Source of the DNA: Ruegeria conchae
GTDB lineage: Bacteria > Pseudomonadota > Alphaproteobacteria > Rhodobacterales > Rhodobacteraceae
NCBI RefSeq assembly: GCF_000192475.1
Contig: NZ_AEYW01000022.1
Coordinates: 248,001-312,000, forward strand
Length of the DNA: 64,000 nt
Direction of reading: 5' to 3'
Shown here one piece after another: positions 19,628 through 28,278 of the stretch (the stretch's first letter is position 1; every line of letters starts with the position of its first letter). Position numbers and translations under genes: made by a program. A model generated the notes under the pieces. It ran no database searches and was not told the origin of the DNA. It was given only the letters and a program-made list of their open reading frames with translations.

Positions 19628-19699
19628 CTTTGGTGCCTACTAGAATTCAGGCCACGAGTTCCCAGATAGCGAATACAGAAATTCCGAAGGAGCTTATCG

Positions 19700-20161
19700 A
19701 TGGCAGACAAAATCGAAGCCACACGTAAACAGGTTGTCATTCAGCATTGGGATGGCAGCAAGAAATACATGATGGCCCCGAATGAGTATGTCGGAGTTGT
19801 TGTGGGCAAAGAGGCCACCGACGGAGAATACGTAATCTCGGACGGCGTTATGGCTCCAGGAGGCGCGGTGCCCGATCATTACCATAAATGGGAGGATCAG
19901 ACGTTTCACATTCTTCAAGGCACGGTTGATGCGAAGATTGGTGACACGTGGGTCAGCACCGGCGCAGGGGATACCATTCACTGCCCGCGCGGAGTTTCCC
20001 ACTATATGAAAAACAATAGCGATCAGGATGTGCGTATGATCAGCTACATTTTCCCCGGCGACCGCGTCGAAGCGTTCATGGCCGAAACCTCCCGGCAGAA
20101 CGAGATTGGCGAACAGGACTTTGAGTTGATCGAGCGGGAATTCGGTGTCGTCTATCTTTGA
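19700..20161 (+). CDS. Cupin-fold protein
   Basis: 153 aa with a single cupin barrel. Motif 1 is PDHYHKWEDQTFHILQG (about residues 57-73), with the metal-ligand pattern HxH...E...H; motif 2 is DTIHCPRGVSHYM (about 92-104). The substrate is unknown; cupins of this size are sugar or quercetin-type dioxygenase/isomerase relatives or small-molecule binders. GGAG is placed 8-9 nt before the ATG. It converges with mtaB and overlaps its 3' end by 10 bp. Confidence 0.8.
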   Translation: MADKIEATRKQVVIQHWDGSKKYMMAPNEYVGVVVGKEATDGEYVISDGVMAPGGAVPDHYHKWEDQTFHILQGTVDAKIGDTWVSTGAGDTIHCPRGVSHYMKNNSDQDVRMISYIFPGDRVEAFMAETSRQNEIGEQDFELIEREFGVVYL

Positions 20162-21435
20162 CTGACCTGAGCACAGGGTTGGGCCTGCAACTGCGTACCT
20201 GATGTGCCTGTGATCACCCCGCGCACGATCTGCCCTTCAATTTGAGGCTGCGCAAAAGTGACTTCGGTGAACTGTTCCGTCCGCCCCATATGAGGGTTTT
20301 CCATCAGTATGTTGTGATGCCTTCCAACCTGTTCTGAAAGATGCTTCGCAACCTTGGCATCCCCGGCAGCGCGTAAGCGGGCGGCCCGCTCCTTGATTAC
20401 GTTTCCGTTCACCTGCTGTGGAATGCGAGCAGCGGGAGTTCCTTCGCGTTTTGAATAAGGAAACACATGCAGCCAGGTCAGGTCGCAGTCGTTGACCAGT
20501 TTTAGAGAATTCTCGAAATGGTCTTCGGACTCTGTCGGGAAGCCTGCGATGATATCGGCCCCAAATGTCATATCCGGGCGCAACTTACGAGCCTCTTCCG
20601 TAAAGCGGATGGCATCATCGCGCAGGTGGCGACGTTTCATGCGCTTCAGGATCAGATCATCACCATGCTGTAGCGACAGATGCAGATGCGGCATCAGGCG
20701 CGGTTCGGTCGCAATAGCTTGCATCAGATTCTCGTCCACCTCGATCGAGTCGATCGAACTGATCCGCAGGCGCTGAAGGTCCGGCACCAGTTTCAGGATG
20801 CGCATGACCAGATCACCAAACTTGGGTTGCGCAGGCAGGTCCGCGCCCCATGAGGTCAGGTCAACTCCGGTCAGGACAACTTCGTTATAGCCCCTATCGA
20901 CCAGCCGCTTGATCTGGTCCACCACGACGCCTGCAGGGACGCTGCGAGAGTTTCCGCGGCCATAGGGGATGATGCAGAAAGTACACCGATGGTCGCACCC
21001 GTTCTGGACCTGTACGTAGGCGCGTGAGCGGGTGCCAAAACCGTCGATCAGATGGCCCGCCGTTTCGGTAACAGACATGATGTCATCTACCTGCACGGCT
21101 TCGGTCTGACCGATGAAATCAGCAGCCATTCCTTTCCAGGTTTCGGGCCGCATCTTTTCGGTGTTTCCGATTACCGCGTCGACCTCATCCATGCGCGCGA
21201 ATGTCTCTGGCTCAGTCTGCGCGGCACAGCCGGTGACAATCAGGCGAGCGTCGGGATTTTCCCGCCGCAGCTTGCGAATTTCCTGCCGCGCCTTGCGCAC
21301 GGCCTCAGCAGTCACCGCACAAGTGTTTACGATCACCGCATCGCTAAGGCCCGCCAGCTGTGACAGCTCTTTCATCGCCTCGGTCTCGTAGGCGTTCAGG
21401 CGGCAACCCAGAGTACTGAACTTGGGCGGATTCAT
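20152..21435 (-). CDS. mtaB: tRNA t6A37 methylthiotransferase MtaB
   Basis: Radical-SAM enzyme (427 aa) that converts t6A to ms2t6A at position 37 of ANN-decoding tRNAs, such as the tRNA-Lys encoded 1 kb away. N-terminal methylthiotransferase domain with FSTLGCRLNAYETEAM, VNTCAVTAEAVRK and VTGCAAQTEP (three cluster Cys); radical SAM motif CDHRCTFCIIPYGRG (about residue 146); HLSLQHGDDLILKRMKR; a shortened TRAM-like C-terminus. Overlaps dapF by 4 bp. Confidence 0.94.
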   Translation of the reverse strand: MNPPKFSTLGCRLNAYETEAMKELSQLAGLSDAVIVNTCAVTAEAVRKARQEIRKLRRENPDARLIVTGCAAQTEPETFARMDEVDAVIGNTEKMRPETWKGMAADFIGQTEAVQVDDIMSVTETAGHLIDGFGTRSRAYVQVQNGCDHRCTFCIIPYGRGNSRSVPAGVVVDQIKRLVDRGYNEVVLTGVDLTSWGADLPAQPKFGDLVMRILKLVPDLQRLRISSIDSIEVDENLMQAIATEPRLMPHLHLSLQHGDDLILKRMKRRHLRDDAIRFTEEARKLRPDMTFGADIIAGFPTESEDHFENSLKLVNDCDLTWLHVFPYSKREGTPAARIPQQVNGNVIKERAARLRAAGDAKVAKHLSEQVGRHHNILMENPHMGRTEQFTEVTFAQPQIEGQIVRGVITGTSGTQLQAQPCAQVSQR

Positions 21436-22274
21436 TCCAGAGACCTCAGAAATTCCGGCGTGAGCGTACCCGAAAAAACGTGGACTGTTGGCCCCGTCAT
21501 CCAGACGCCATCATCGCGCCAGTCGATCCATATAGTCCCACCGTCAAGATCAACTTGTACCTGGCGCCCGGTAAGTCCACGCCGGGCCGCTGCGACGGCA
21601 GTGGCACAGGATGATGACCCCGAAGCCAAGGTGATCCCAACACCGCGCTCCCAGACGCGCATGCGGATTTTGTCTGGCCCTGCGATCTGTGCTACCTGCA
21701 CGTTGGTACGTTCAGGATAGAGCGGATGGTGTTCATAACGCGCACCGAAATCTTCGAGAGGGATCGCCTCCGCATCGTCGACAAAGAAAGTGCAATGCGG
21801 ATTACCCATTCCGGTTGCTGTTGGCCCCCCTTCGATGGGGAGTTCAAGCGTGTCCATTTCTTCGGTCAGGGGAATCTCATTCCAAAGAAGCTGAGGTTGG
21901 CCCATGTTGACTGATGTCAGGCCATTTCCTGCGTCCCGTGCCTGCAGAGTGCCGCGTTCTGTCGTGAGAGTCAGATCCGATCTGCCAGTTTCATCCAGCA
22001 AGAACCTGGCAATACATCGCGTTGCGTTGCCACAGGCTGCCGAGGTCGACCCATCGGCGTTGTAGAACACCAGATGCGCATCTGCATCTCCGCTTTCGAT
22101 CACCGCGAGCTGGTCGAAACCCACGCCAAACTGCCGATGTCCAATTCCCCTGGCCATCTTGGGTGTGATCGGAATCGTATGCGCGCGCGCATCCACAACG
22201 ACAAAGTCATTGCCCAGCCCGTGCATCTTCATAATGGGCAATCCGGTATCGTTTAGGGTTTGCATTGCGGGCAT
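21432..22274 (-). CDS. dapF: Diaminopimelate epimerase
   Basis: Interconverts LL- and meso-diaminopimelate for lysine and peptidoglycan synthesis (280 aa). The two catalytic cysteines are in DGSTSAACGNATRC (about residue 85) and TLASGSSSCATAVAA (about residue 225); MKMHGLGNDFVVVDAR is the family N-terminus. An alternative ATG at 22265 would shorten the protein by three residues. Its end overlaps mtaB (ATGA), forming a two-gene unit. Confidence 0.96.
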   Translation of the reverse strand: MPAMQTLNDTGLPIMKMHGLGNDFVVVDARAHTIPITPKMARGIGHRQFGVGFDQLAVIESGDADAHLVFYNADGSTSAACGNATRCIARFLLDETGRSDLTLTTERGTLQARDAGNGLTSVNMGQPQLLWNEIPLTEEMDTLELPIEGGPTATGMGNPHCTFFVDDAEAIPLEDFGARYEHHPLYPERTNVQVAQIAGPDKIRMRVWERGVGITLASGSSSCATAVAAARRGLTGRQVQVDLDGGTIWIDWRDDGVWMTGPTVHVFSGTLTPEFLRSLE

Positions 22275-22485
22275 ATAACCCCGGCGACAAAATGAATCCA
22301 GCCTGTCCTAAAGATTCCACAAAATAGGGGTTGACCCCCCAGCGCCACCTGCCTAATTAGGCCGCCTATCGGGGCGCTGGACTGACATCAGACAAAAGCG
22401 TGCCGAGGTGCAAATTTAGGTCTTGAACCCGGTTGGGTAAATACCTTACAGAGCGCCACGGATCATCGAGATCCAACAAAAGAGT

Positions 22486-22561
22486 GGGCCGTTAGCTCAG
22501 TTGGTAGAGCAACTGACTTTTAATCAGTGGGTCGCAGGTTCGAATCCTGCACGGCTCACCA
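22486..22561 (+). tRNA. tRNA-Lys (anticodon UUU)
   Basis: Standard 76-nt cloverleaf: acceptor GGGCCGT/ACGGCTC, D-arm GCTCAGTTGGTAGAGC, anticodon arm ACTGA-CTTTTAA-TCAGT with anticodon TTT, five-base variable loop, T-arm GCAGG-TTCGAAT-CCTGC, and an encoded CCA end (22559-22561). It marks the edge between the conserved region on the left and the accessory, repeat-rich region on the right. I found no direct repeat of its 3' end further on and no integrase, so use as an attachment site is unproven. Confidence 0.97.
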
Positions 22562-22738
22562 CTGTGTTCAATGAAAGATGACACGAAGTTTGTCTCTTTT
22601 GACAGAGGTTTATCCCTGTTGCGGGATAAATTCTGAGCTCTGCATCATGTGTCTCGTATGCGCAATAGGAAGCTCAATGCCCGTAGATCTGGTTGAATAA
22701 CTACCCCTACTCAACGAGTCCGGTATAGATGGGCTTAG

Positions 22739-23284
22739 TTATTGTTCTGCAGTCGAACCAAATCCCAAATAGGTTGCTGGAACCTTGGCTGTGAGCCAGA
22801 CACCGTTGTCAGCGCGTAAAAACTCAAAACCGTCGTTGAACATTCGTTGTGCCTCGACGCGTAGCACAACAGGTTTGCCGTGTCGTTGGCCAACGCGCTT
22901 GGCTGTGTCTGGATCCAAAGATAGATGAACCTGGTGGCGACGCCCAGAAATTAAGCCCTCGGAGAATATTGCATCAAGATTTGCGCTGGCTGTACTGTGG
23001 TATAGTTCGTCAGGTGGACATTGAGGCTCCAGACCCAGATCCACATCAATTGAGTGACCTTGAGCTGCCCTGATCCGCAAGCCATCCTCGGACAGAGTGA
23101 AGCGCTTCTTATCGTTGTTTTCGACAAGCTGAATGAGTTCGTCGCGGCTAAGCTTGCGATTGGCTTTCTTCAGCTTCCGCAAGAGTTCATCAACACGAAC
23201 CCACCCATGCTTATCGAGCTGAAGACCGATCTCCTCAGGCTTGTGCCGAAGCACCAGGCTCAAAAACTTGCTTTCTCTGCTCAT
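22739..23284 (-). CDS. kptA: RNA 2'-phosphotransferase, Tpt1/KptA family
   Basis: 181 aa. Removes an internal 2'-phosphate from RNA by transfer to NAD+, giving ADP-ribose 1'',2''-cyclic phosphate; in eukaryotes it finishes tRNA splicing. Motifs: SKFLSLVLRHKPEEIGLQLD at the N-terminus, GHSIDVDLGL, LYHSTASANLDAIFSEGL, and RRHQVHLSLDPDTA with the conserved Arg/His residues. Bacteria lack the known splicing substrate, so its role (possibly NAD-linked RNA repair or ADP-ribosylation) is open. It lies just after the tRNA-Lys gene. The 177 bp between show no gene. Confidence 0.93.
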   Translation of the reverse strand: MSRESKFLSLVLRHKPEEIGLQLDKHGWVRVDELLRKLKKANRKLSRDELIQLVENNDKKRFTLSEDGLRIRAAQGHSIDVDLGLEPQCPPDELYHSTASANLDAIFSEGLISGRRHQVHLSLDPDTAKRVGQRHGKPVVLRVEAQRMFNDGFEFLRADNGVWLTAKVPATYLGFGSTAEQ

Positions 23285-23779
23285 TGATGAATTGCTTCAG
23301 ATACTGGATTGATTGGCTTTTACCACGAAGCTTGTCAGTTAGGAATTGAATAGGTAGTTTCACGCATTAGCGCGAATTTGGCTTTTCGCTGTGATTGGAT
23401 TTCGACCGGTCTTCAGTGAAGTGAACAAGCTCAGCATTACCGATGGCTGGAACGCATCTACGCCATCAGAACGGCTCATCAATCATGCCTTTCAGATCAC
23501 TAGGCCTGTCTGTCGGTGCCAGAAAAGCTCGGGTCTAGTACGACACTGCAACGCGAGGGGTTGAGGGCGGTTTTTCAATCATTGCCCCGACGGGGCTCAA
23601 AAGCCGGGCTTTCAGGGCAAACTTCCAGCATTCACAGCATAAGAGTTTCTTCTTGGTTCAGCATGGAAACAACCAAGAGGCACAATATTTGTGAAGCATA
23701 CTTGCTTGATGGTTGAGTCGATACTCGAGTAGTTTCAGATCCATGGAAGCGAAAGAAATTACACAGGCATTGAACCATC
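23285..23779. other. Non-coding or decayed stretch between kptA and the sbcB remnant
   Basis: About 500 bp with only short open frames lacking ribosome binding sites and recognisable motifs. The tail of the sbcB remnant frame runs into the right part (to 23658), but its sequence there no longer resembles exonuclease I. Confidence 0.5.
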
Positions 23780-24676
23780 TGACGATTGAATGTGTCGGAT
23801 CTTTCTTGGGTTTGGAGCTTCCGGCGAACCTGCGGATTACATTCGGTGAACCGTTGATTGCTCGAAGGATCGTCGTATCGCTGGCCTCAATAAGTTCAGA
23901 TGGATCAGCCTTCACGAGGTCTAAAAAAGCCGCCACCGAAGGATTGCTTGGGGAAACTCCGCAAAAGCAGCCGATGTAGGGCTCAGGAGGTCCTCCGCCA
24001 AACCGCGAAACAAGCTCAAATGGTTGGAAGTTGCTGAGCTTATCTAAGACACGCTTTTTGTCGCGGTTTTCAAGTAGGCTCGACCAAAGTTCCGGATCAC
24101 CAAAAGCGATTTTGCGTGCTAGGTGCAGCGTGGCTTCAACGTCACCGAGCGCGTCATGCGCATCATGACTGTCGAACCCGTTCTCAGGGGCCAAACGGTC
24201 CAACTAAAAACCGGTCGGCCTTTGTCGTCAATCGGCCAGTTTAACAAGCTTCGGCTGCGACACCATACTGCATAGACCGCCGTGAGAATGTCCAATCTCT
24301 TGTTGCCGTTCAATTGTGTGGCATAGATCTTCGGTTGGAGATTTTGATAGAATGCTTGGCTTAGGACTTCTTCATCAAATCTGATGGAATTATAGCCAAC
24401 CCACGTAGCGGGCGACCATCGCGTCAAACAATCCATAATGGCCTGAGTAAACTCAAAGAGCTCCGGTAGATCCGGGTCAACAAGCTGTTCGTGACAAATA
24501 CCAGTTACGATCAATGCGTACGGAGAAGGAATAACATGTGGTGCCAATCGACACCGCAGTTCGACCCGTTCGACTTCATTAAGTCTTTCGTCTGTGAGAA
24601 CCGCAGCGAACTGAAGCGGTTGGTCGAATGCGACTGAAACTCCTGTCGTTTCGAAATCATAGAACACAAAACCCAT
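23780..24676 (-). pseudogene. sbcB: Exodeoxyribonuclease I (SbcB), frameshifted and C-terminally truncated
   Basis: Exonuclease I is a 3'-5' single-strand DNA exonuclease of about 470 aa. Here the N-terminal part starts MGFVFYDFETTG (DEDD motif I), includes WVGYNSIRFDEE (motif II) and reaches GRPVF at about 24210. The frame is then lost: the next part, LAPENGF...HDAHDALGDVEATLHLARKI (motif III), is read in another frame and is separated from the first by an in-frame TAG, consistent with loss of one base in an A-rich codon. Similarity continues through CGVSPSNPSVAAFLDL and INGSPNVIRRF to about 23790 and then stops, so the C-terminal third is missing. Two independent defects make it a pseudogene. 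Confidence 0.85.
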
Positions 24677-25160
24677 GTTCTGAAACTGTTCACCCAGAGC
24701 ACGGAGACGCTAAAAGGATCTTGTTTCCTGCGTTTCAACGATAACCCATGTACCTGCCAGTCGTTATGGCCCACGTATTCCTGACCACACTTGAATGAAC
24801 TGCGGCTTACTAGGCACGAAATTACACAGCCATCCATTTGAGCTTTGAAGTATCCGTGTCTTTGCTGAAACGTCTAGTGTCCATTTCTGCGGACTGCATA
24901 GCATCAAGCGCGCGGGTTGGCTAACGACAGCTTTGCATCGTCTGAGAAATTATTGCTATCGCGCCTTTGAACTCAAGAACAAGCTCTTCAGAGGCGGCGG
25001 ATTTGCCTAGCATCATAGTCAAGCCGACCAGATGCGGATTGCGGATTATTCCAACTGAGACGCGACACAAAAAGCAAAGTAAGGACGCCGATCATTTGAA
25101 CGGCGCCCTCCAAAAATGATAACTTGTGCCCAACTAGGTTCGGTACACGAGGGTGGTTTA
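24677..25160. other. Gene-free stretch
   Basis: About 480 bp without a supportable gene. A TGCGGAC-containing segment around 24880-24950 (TCCATTTCTGCGGACTGCA) faintly resembles the dispersed repeat seen elsewhere in the window. Confidence 0.4.
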
Positions 25161-25406
25161 TTATTTCTTTCCGCGAGAGACTTGCTGTCCCGAAACCACA
25201 CGACTGCCGGCGTTGCCCCAACCGCTATCACTCTTGATACCATCGATAGCGTTTTTACCACTGACCGACGGTGCGGCAGCTCCAATTCCCGGCGTACTGG
25301 AAAGAGTGTCCGCCATATTTTTCGCGGCATCGGAATTACCGTTAGCCATGGCAGGTGCAGTGAACGCGATGAGCGCGGTAGTGGAAAGTACGAAAAGCTT
25401 TTTCAT
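25161..25406 (-). CDS. Small secreted protein of unknown function
   Basis: 81 aa with a textbook signal peptide (MKKLFVLSTTALIAFTAPAMA, cleavage after residue 21). The mature part is a hydrophilic Gly/Ser/Ala/Lys-rich tail of about 60 residues without cysteines. GGGGGCT upstream serves as ribosome binding site. I do not recognise the family. It stands alone between decayed regions, and its composition suggests a periplasmic or exported protein. Confidence 0.7.
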   Translation of the reverse strand: MKKLFVLSTTALIAFTAPAMANGNSDAAKNMADTLSSTPGIGAAAPSVSGKNAIDGIKSDSGWGNAGSRVVSGQQVSRGKK

Positions 25407-25876
25407 TTTTAGCCCCCATTTGTTTCGATATAGGGCTTACGTTTGACGTCGTTCACCGGATCAAATTTGACAATTAATATATTCGAAACAAGCTGTTTCT
25501 AAAAAATCCACAACGCACGCAACCGCGATGCAAAATGCCAGGCACCCAGAACATGAAAAAGAGTAGATTGCCCGAAATTCCAGCAGCCGCAGTTGAATTC
25601 GCAAAGTAGGCAAGTGTTGCGTCTCGGGAAGGGATGGAAATAGCCTCACCCCCGCAAACAATAGAAATTGGGCGCTGGTGTTGCATGGAACGCCACATGG
25701 ATGACAGCTTAACAACGCTCGTATAGACGGTAAATGACGGCTTTGTCCGCGAAGAGGTCAGTCAGACGGATCGCAGCGAATGGCTGCACTTAGCCCAATC
25801 TGTCTTATGCTGCGGAACAGCCGAATGTCCGCTTTTCTCCCAGGCGACCATCACGGCACGCGCCATCGCAATGACC
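25407..25876. other. Gene-free stretch
   Basis: About 470 bp; the open frames here have no ribosome binding site or recognisable domain and look spurious. Confidence 0.4.
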
Positions 25877-26098
25877 TTAAGCCAACGTGGAATAAACCTC
25901 GGCAACTCGCTTAAAGGTCCAATAGCAAGCGATAGCCGCACATCCACCGGCCAAGCCCACACGTAGGTACATCCACAAGCTCGAGTTCACGCGCCGACAC
26001 ATTATCAAGGCAGGCCAGAGCGCAAGAATAATGGCGACTTGGCCAAGCTCGACGCCAAGATTGAAGGCAAGTAGGTTTTGCCAGATATTTGGGGAGGT
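25877..26098 (-). pseudogene. C-terminal fragment of a HupE/UreJ-family membrane protein
   Basis: Translating leftwards from about 26098, the frame reads SPNIWQNLLAFNLGVELGQ and continues as a hydrophobic helix (VAIILALWPALIM), a basic loop and a final helix, to a stop at 25877-25879. The string LLAFNLGVELGQ is the signature of the last third of HupE/UreJ_2 proteins, membrane proteins linked to nickel or cobalt supply. The first two-thirds are missing. The break lies at about 26098, where a TetR fragment on the other strand begins. Confidence 0.65.
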
Positions 26099-26099
26099 G

Positions 26100-26312
26100 A
26101 AGGTAAGAGAAGCGTATCAAAGAACCATCGGCAAACGATTCCAGTTCGCCGCCTGGATGTTTGAACAGGCCGGGTTTTCGAAAGAAGAAGCGAAAGCGCG
26201 TGGTAGATTGATGGTTACTTCGCTAATGGGAGACTCTTCGACCGGTCTGAAAGCACAAGGCGATTGGGAAAAGGTTATAGAGCGGGAACATGCAATTCTT
26301 GTCAGAAAGTAG
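26100..26312 (+). pseudogene. C-terminal fragment of a TetR/AcrR-type regulator
   Basis: About 70 residues beginning KVREAYQRTIGKRF and including AGFSKEEAKARGRLMVTSL and MGDSSTGLK, ending in a basic tail. This resembles the ligand-binding C-terminal domain of a TetR/AcrR regulator group. There is no HTH part upstream; the frame instead runs into the HupE/UreJ remnant on the opposite strand. The family match is from memory of the pattern, so moderately sure. Confidence 0.45.
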
Positions 26313-26704
26313 AAGATAGAACAAGAAAGTTGCCGGGCATTGTAAGTTTGCTCGAAACGGACAGCCAGTTTTTAATTGCCCCGTAGAAACAGCTCACGCA
26401 ACAATGCCAGAAGCCGACGTTCAGTCTGTGACCATCAAGGTCCGCTTCGTCCGCAAAGTAGACGTTCAAGCAAGTTGCAGCGAACGACCGCAATGCGGAC
26501 GAAGCTCCAGTTCGCTACTACGCAGCATCCTGGCAGAAAAATGTTAGAAACGCGCGGAAAGTGGACTTTGCGAAATCGAGCTTGAGCCCTCAACGGACGT
26601 GCACCGAATTCGAAGAGAATTGACTTTCACCGCTTTCGGATGAAAGGGTTGCGAATTTTTTAGCTCGCAGTACCCCAGATATGGCCATGGTTGGAGGAGT
26701 GATT
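26313..26704. repeat. Intergenic region with two copies of the dispersed GTCCGC/GCGGAC repeat
   Basis: Copy 1 at about 26439-26500 runs from GGTCCGCTTCGTCCGCAAAG to GACCGCAATGCGGAC. A second, weaker copy at about 26552-26602 contains GCGGAAAGTGGACTTTGCG and CAACGGACG. Related copies occur at about 38011-38090, 47947-48000, 49073-49124, 56091-56150, 57901-57960 and 60261-60320. The rest of this gap holds no gene; the right end is the leader of the SDR gene. Confidence 0.6.
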
Positions 26705-27433
26705 ATGAAAACAGCGGTTGTGACCGGCGCTGCGGGAAGGATGGGTCAGGCCATCTGTCGCCAATTGCGGACAAATGGGTTTCATGTAATTGGGCTGGAC
26801 CTCAGTGAAGAGCGACTAGACGAACTTGCGGCAGAACTGGGTTCGGATTTCACGCCTATCTGCGTTGACTTAACAGATCCCATTGCTACCGCTCATACGT
26901 TTGATGGAATTAGGTCAGAGTATGGCGGTCTGGATGCTTTGATAAACAACGCGGGCACCTGCTACATGTCTGACTTCCCGCACATTCCGCCCGAAGAACT
27001 CGAACAGCAGATGACAATCAACTTCAACTCCGCGTTCCACTGTTGCCAGCAGGCGGTTCAGTTGATGTTGGAACGCGAAGGCATCAAAAAGATTGTAAAT
27101 ATCTCATCGAACGGAGCTTACAATTTCGATGTGTTCGACCCTCCGCACTACCGGGCGTCAAAAGCGGCGTTGGATACTCTTACGAAAGATCTCGCCCGTC
27201 GATACGCACAGGAAAAGATCTGTGTGAATTCTCTGGCTCCTGCCATGACTGAGACACCATTGTTCAGTGTATTAACTGAGGAAGTCTTGGAGAAAGCCGT
27301 TAGTGCCATGCCGCATGGTCGCGCGATGCTACCTGAGCAAATCGCGTCTTGGGTCGGTTTTCTAATTTCGCCGGCCGGTGATGTTTCCAGTGGGAATGTG
27401 ATTATTCTGAACCAAGGACGCGACGTCAGATAA
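26705..27433 (+). CDS. Short-chain dehydrogenase/reductase
   Basis: 242-aa classical SDR using NAD(P)(H). Cofactor motif TGAAGRMGQ (about residues 8-16, Gly-rich TGxxxGxG type), Asp after beta-2 (IGLDLS) suggesting NAD preference, NNAG at about 84, Ser in NISSNG and the catalytic YRASK (about 151-155). I chose the ATG at 26705, which has GGAGGAG directly upstream, over an ATG at 26681. The substrate is unknown. A hydrolase and an aminotransferase follow, hinting at a small catabolic or modification module. Confidence 0.88.
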   Translation: MKTAVVTGAAGRMGQAICRQLRTNGFHVIGLDLSEERLDELAAELGSDFTPICVDLTDPIATAHTFDGIRSEYGGLDALINNAGTCYMSDFPHIPPEELEQQMTINFNSAFHCCQQAVQLMLEREGIKKIVNISSNGAYNFDVFDPPHYRASKAALDTLTKDLARRYAQEKICVNSLAPAMTETPLFSVLTEEVLEKAVSAMPHGRAMLPEQIASWVGFLISPAGDVSSGNVIILNQGRDVR

Positions 27434-27481
27434 CTCCTAGGCGCACCGTTGTATTTATGGAAAATGGTTCACGGGGTGGGA

Positions 27482-28237
27482 TCATCTGTAGACTCCTGGT
27501 GCTTTTTTCAGAACAGGCCACTGCTTTGGACAATGCCCATAGATTACAAAGGCATCTCGCTCGGATGCTAGACGCATCAACCTGTCTGCGCTGGCAATCG
27601 CTGCATCTTCGTCCCAAGACCCGGCAAACTTCTCGTCGATTTCTGCTGGTCGGGAAATCGCATCACTGGTTAATAAAATCGCCCCCGACGGAAGATCGAC
27701 CATTATCGCGATCTGGCCAGGCGCATGACCGGGTGCCTTCAAAACGAAGATACCCGGCCCAATCTCTACGTCGCCATCAACCAAGAGATAATCCTGATCG
27801 GGCCATTCCAAAGGCCGCATGTCGCCCCAATACAAGGGGCGAGGTAAGGCTCGCTCCGCAGAAGAGATAAGAATTGGACTGCTTGGAAAGTCGCCCAAAG
27901 CGCCGATGTGGTCGATATGGGTGTGCGTACAAATTTGCAACGTAATATTCGACGGAACGAGTCCGAGTTTTGCCAGCTGTGCGCGTGGCAGATTATCTGG
28001 TTCGCACTTCAGAACCTTGCCAAACTCGAACAATCGATCTTCTTTGACTGCGGCGTCGGTATCAATCGCGTATTTTTCAGGAAATCCAGTGTCGATGAGT
28101 ATTGCCTCTCCTAAATCTGTCCGGATCAGAAACCCGCAGATACCTATGATACGGCCAGTGGAATGGACCTTGAACAGCCCGTAGTCCAAAACCGCAAGGT
28201 CAATCGGTCGCCCTTTGACAAATCCCTCTGCTTGCAC
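27482..28237 (-). CDS. Metallo-beta-lactamase-fold hydrolase (lactonase-like)
   Basis: 251 aa, GTG start with GGGAGA upstream. Zinc ligands in THTHIDHIG (HxHxDH, about residue 106), His in KAPGHAPGQ (about 170), Asp in LLTSDAISRP and His in YGHCPKQWP. The arrangement resembles N-acyl-homoserine lactonases (AiiA/AttM type), but the same fold covers many hydrolases, so quorum quenching is only one option. Divergent from the aminotransferase; convergent with the SDR. Confidence 0.82.
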   Translation of the reverse strand: MQAEGFVKGRPIDLAVLDYGLFKVHSTGRIIGICGFLIRTDLGEAILIDTGFPEKYAIDTDAAVKEDRLFEFGKVLKCEPDNLPRAQLAKLGLVPSNITLQICTHTHIDHIGALGDFPSSPILISSAERALPRPLYWGDMRPLEWPDQDYLLVDGDVEIGPGIFVLKAPGHAPGQIAIMVDLPSGAILLTSDAISRPAEIDEKFAGSWDEDAAIASADRLMRLASERDAFVIYGHCPKQWPVLKKAPGVYR

Positions 28238-28278
28238 AGACTATCTCCCTGATTGACTAAAAAGATTTAGAGTAGAGC

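Noticed and set aside
22486..22561. tRNA-Lys as attachment site of an integrated island
   Set aside because: No integrase and no repeat of the tRNA 3' end was found in the remaining 41 kb, so an island boundary is only a suspicion.
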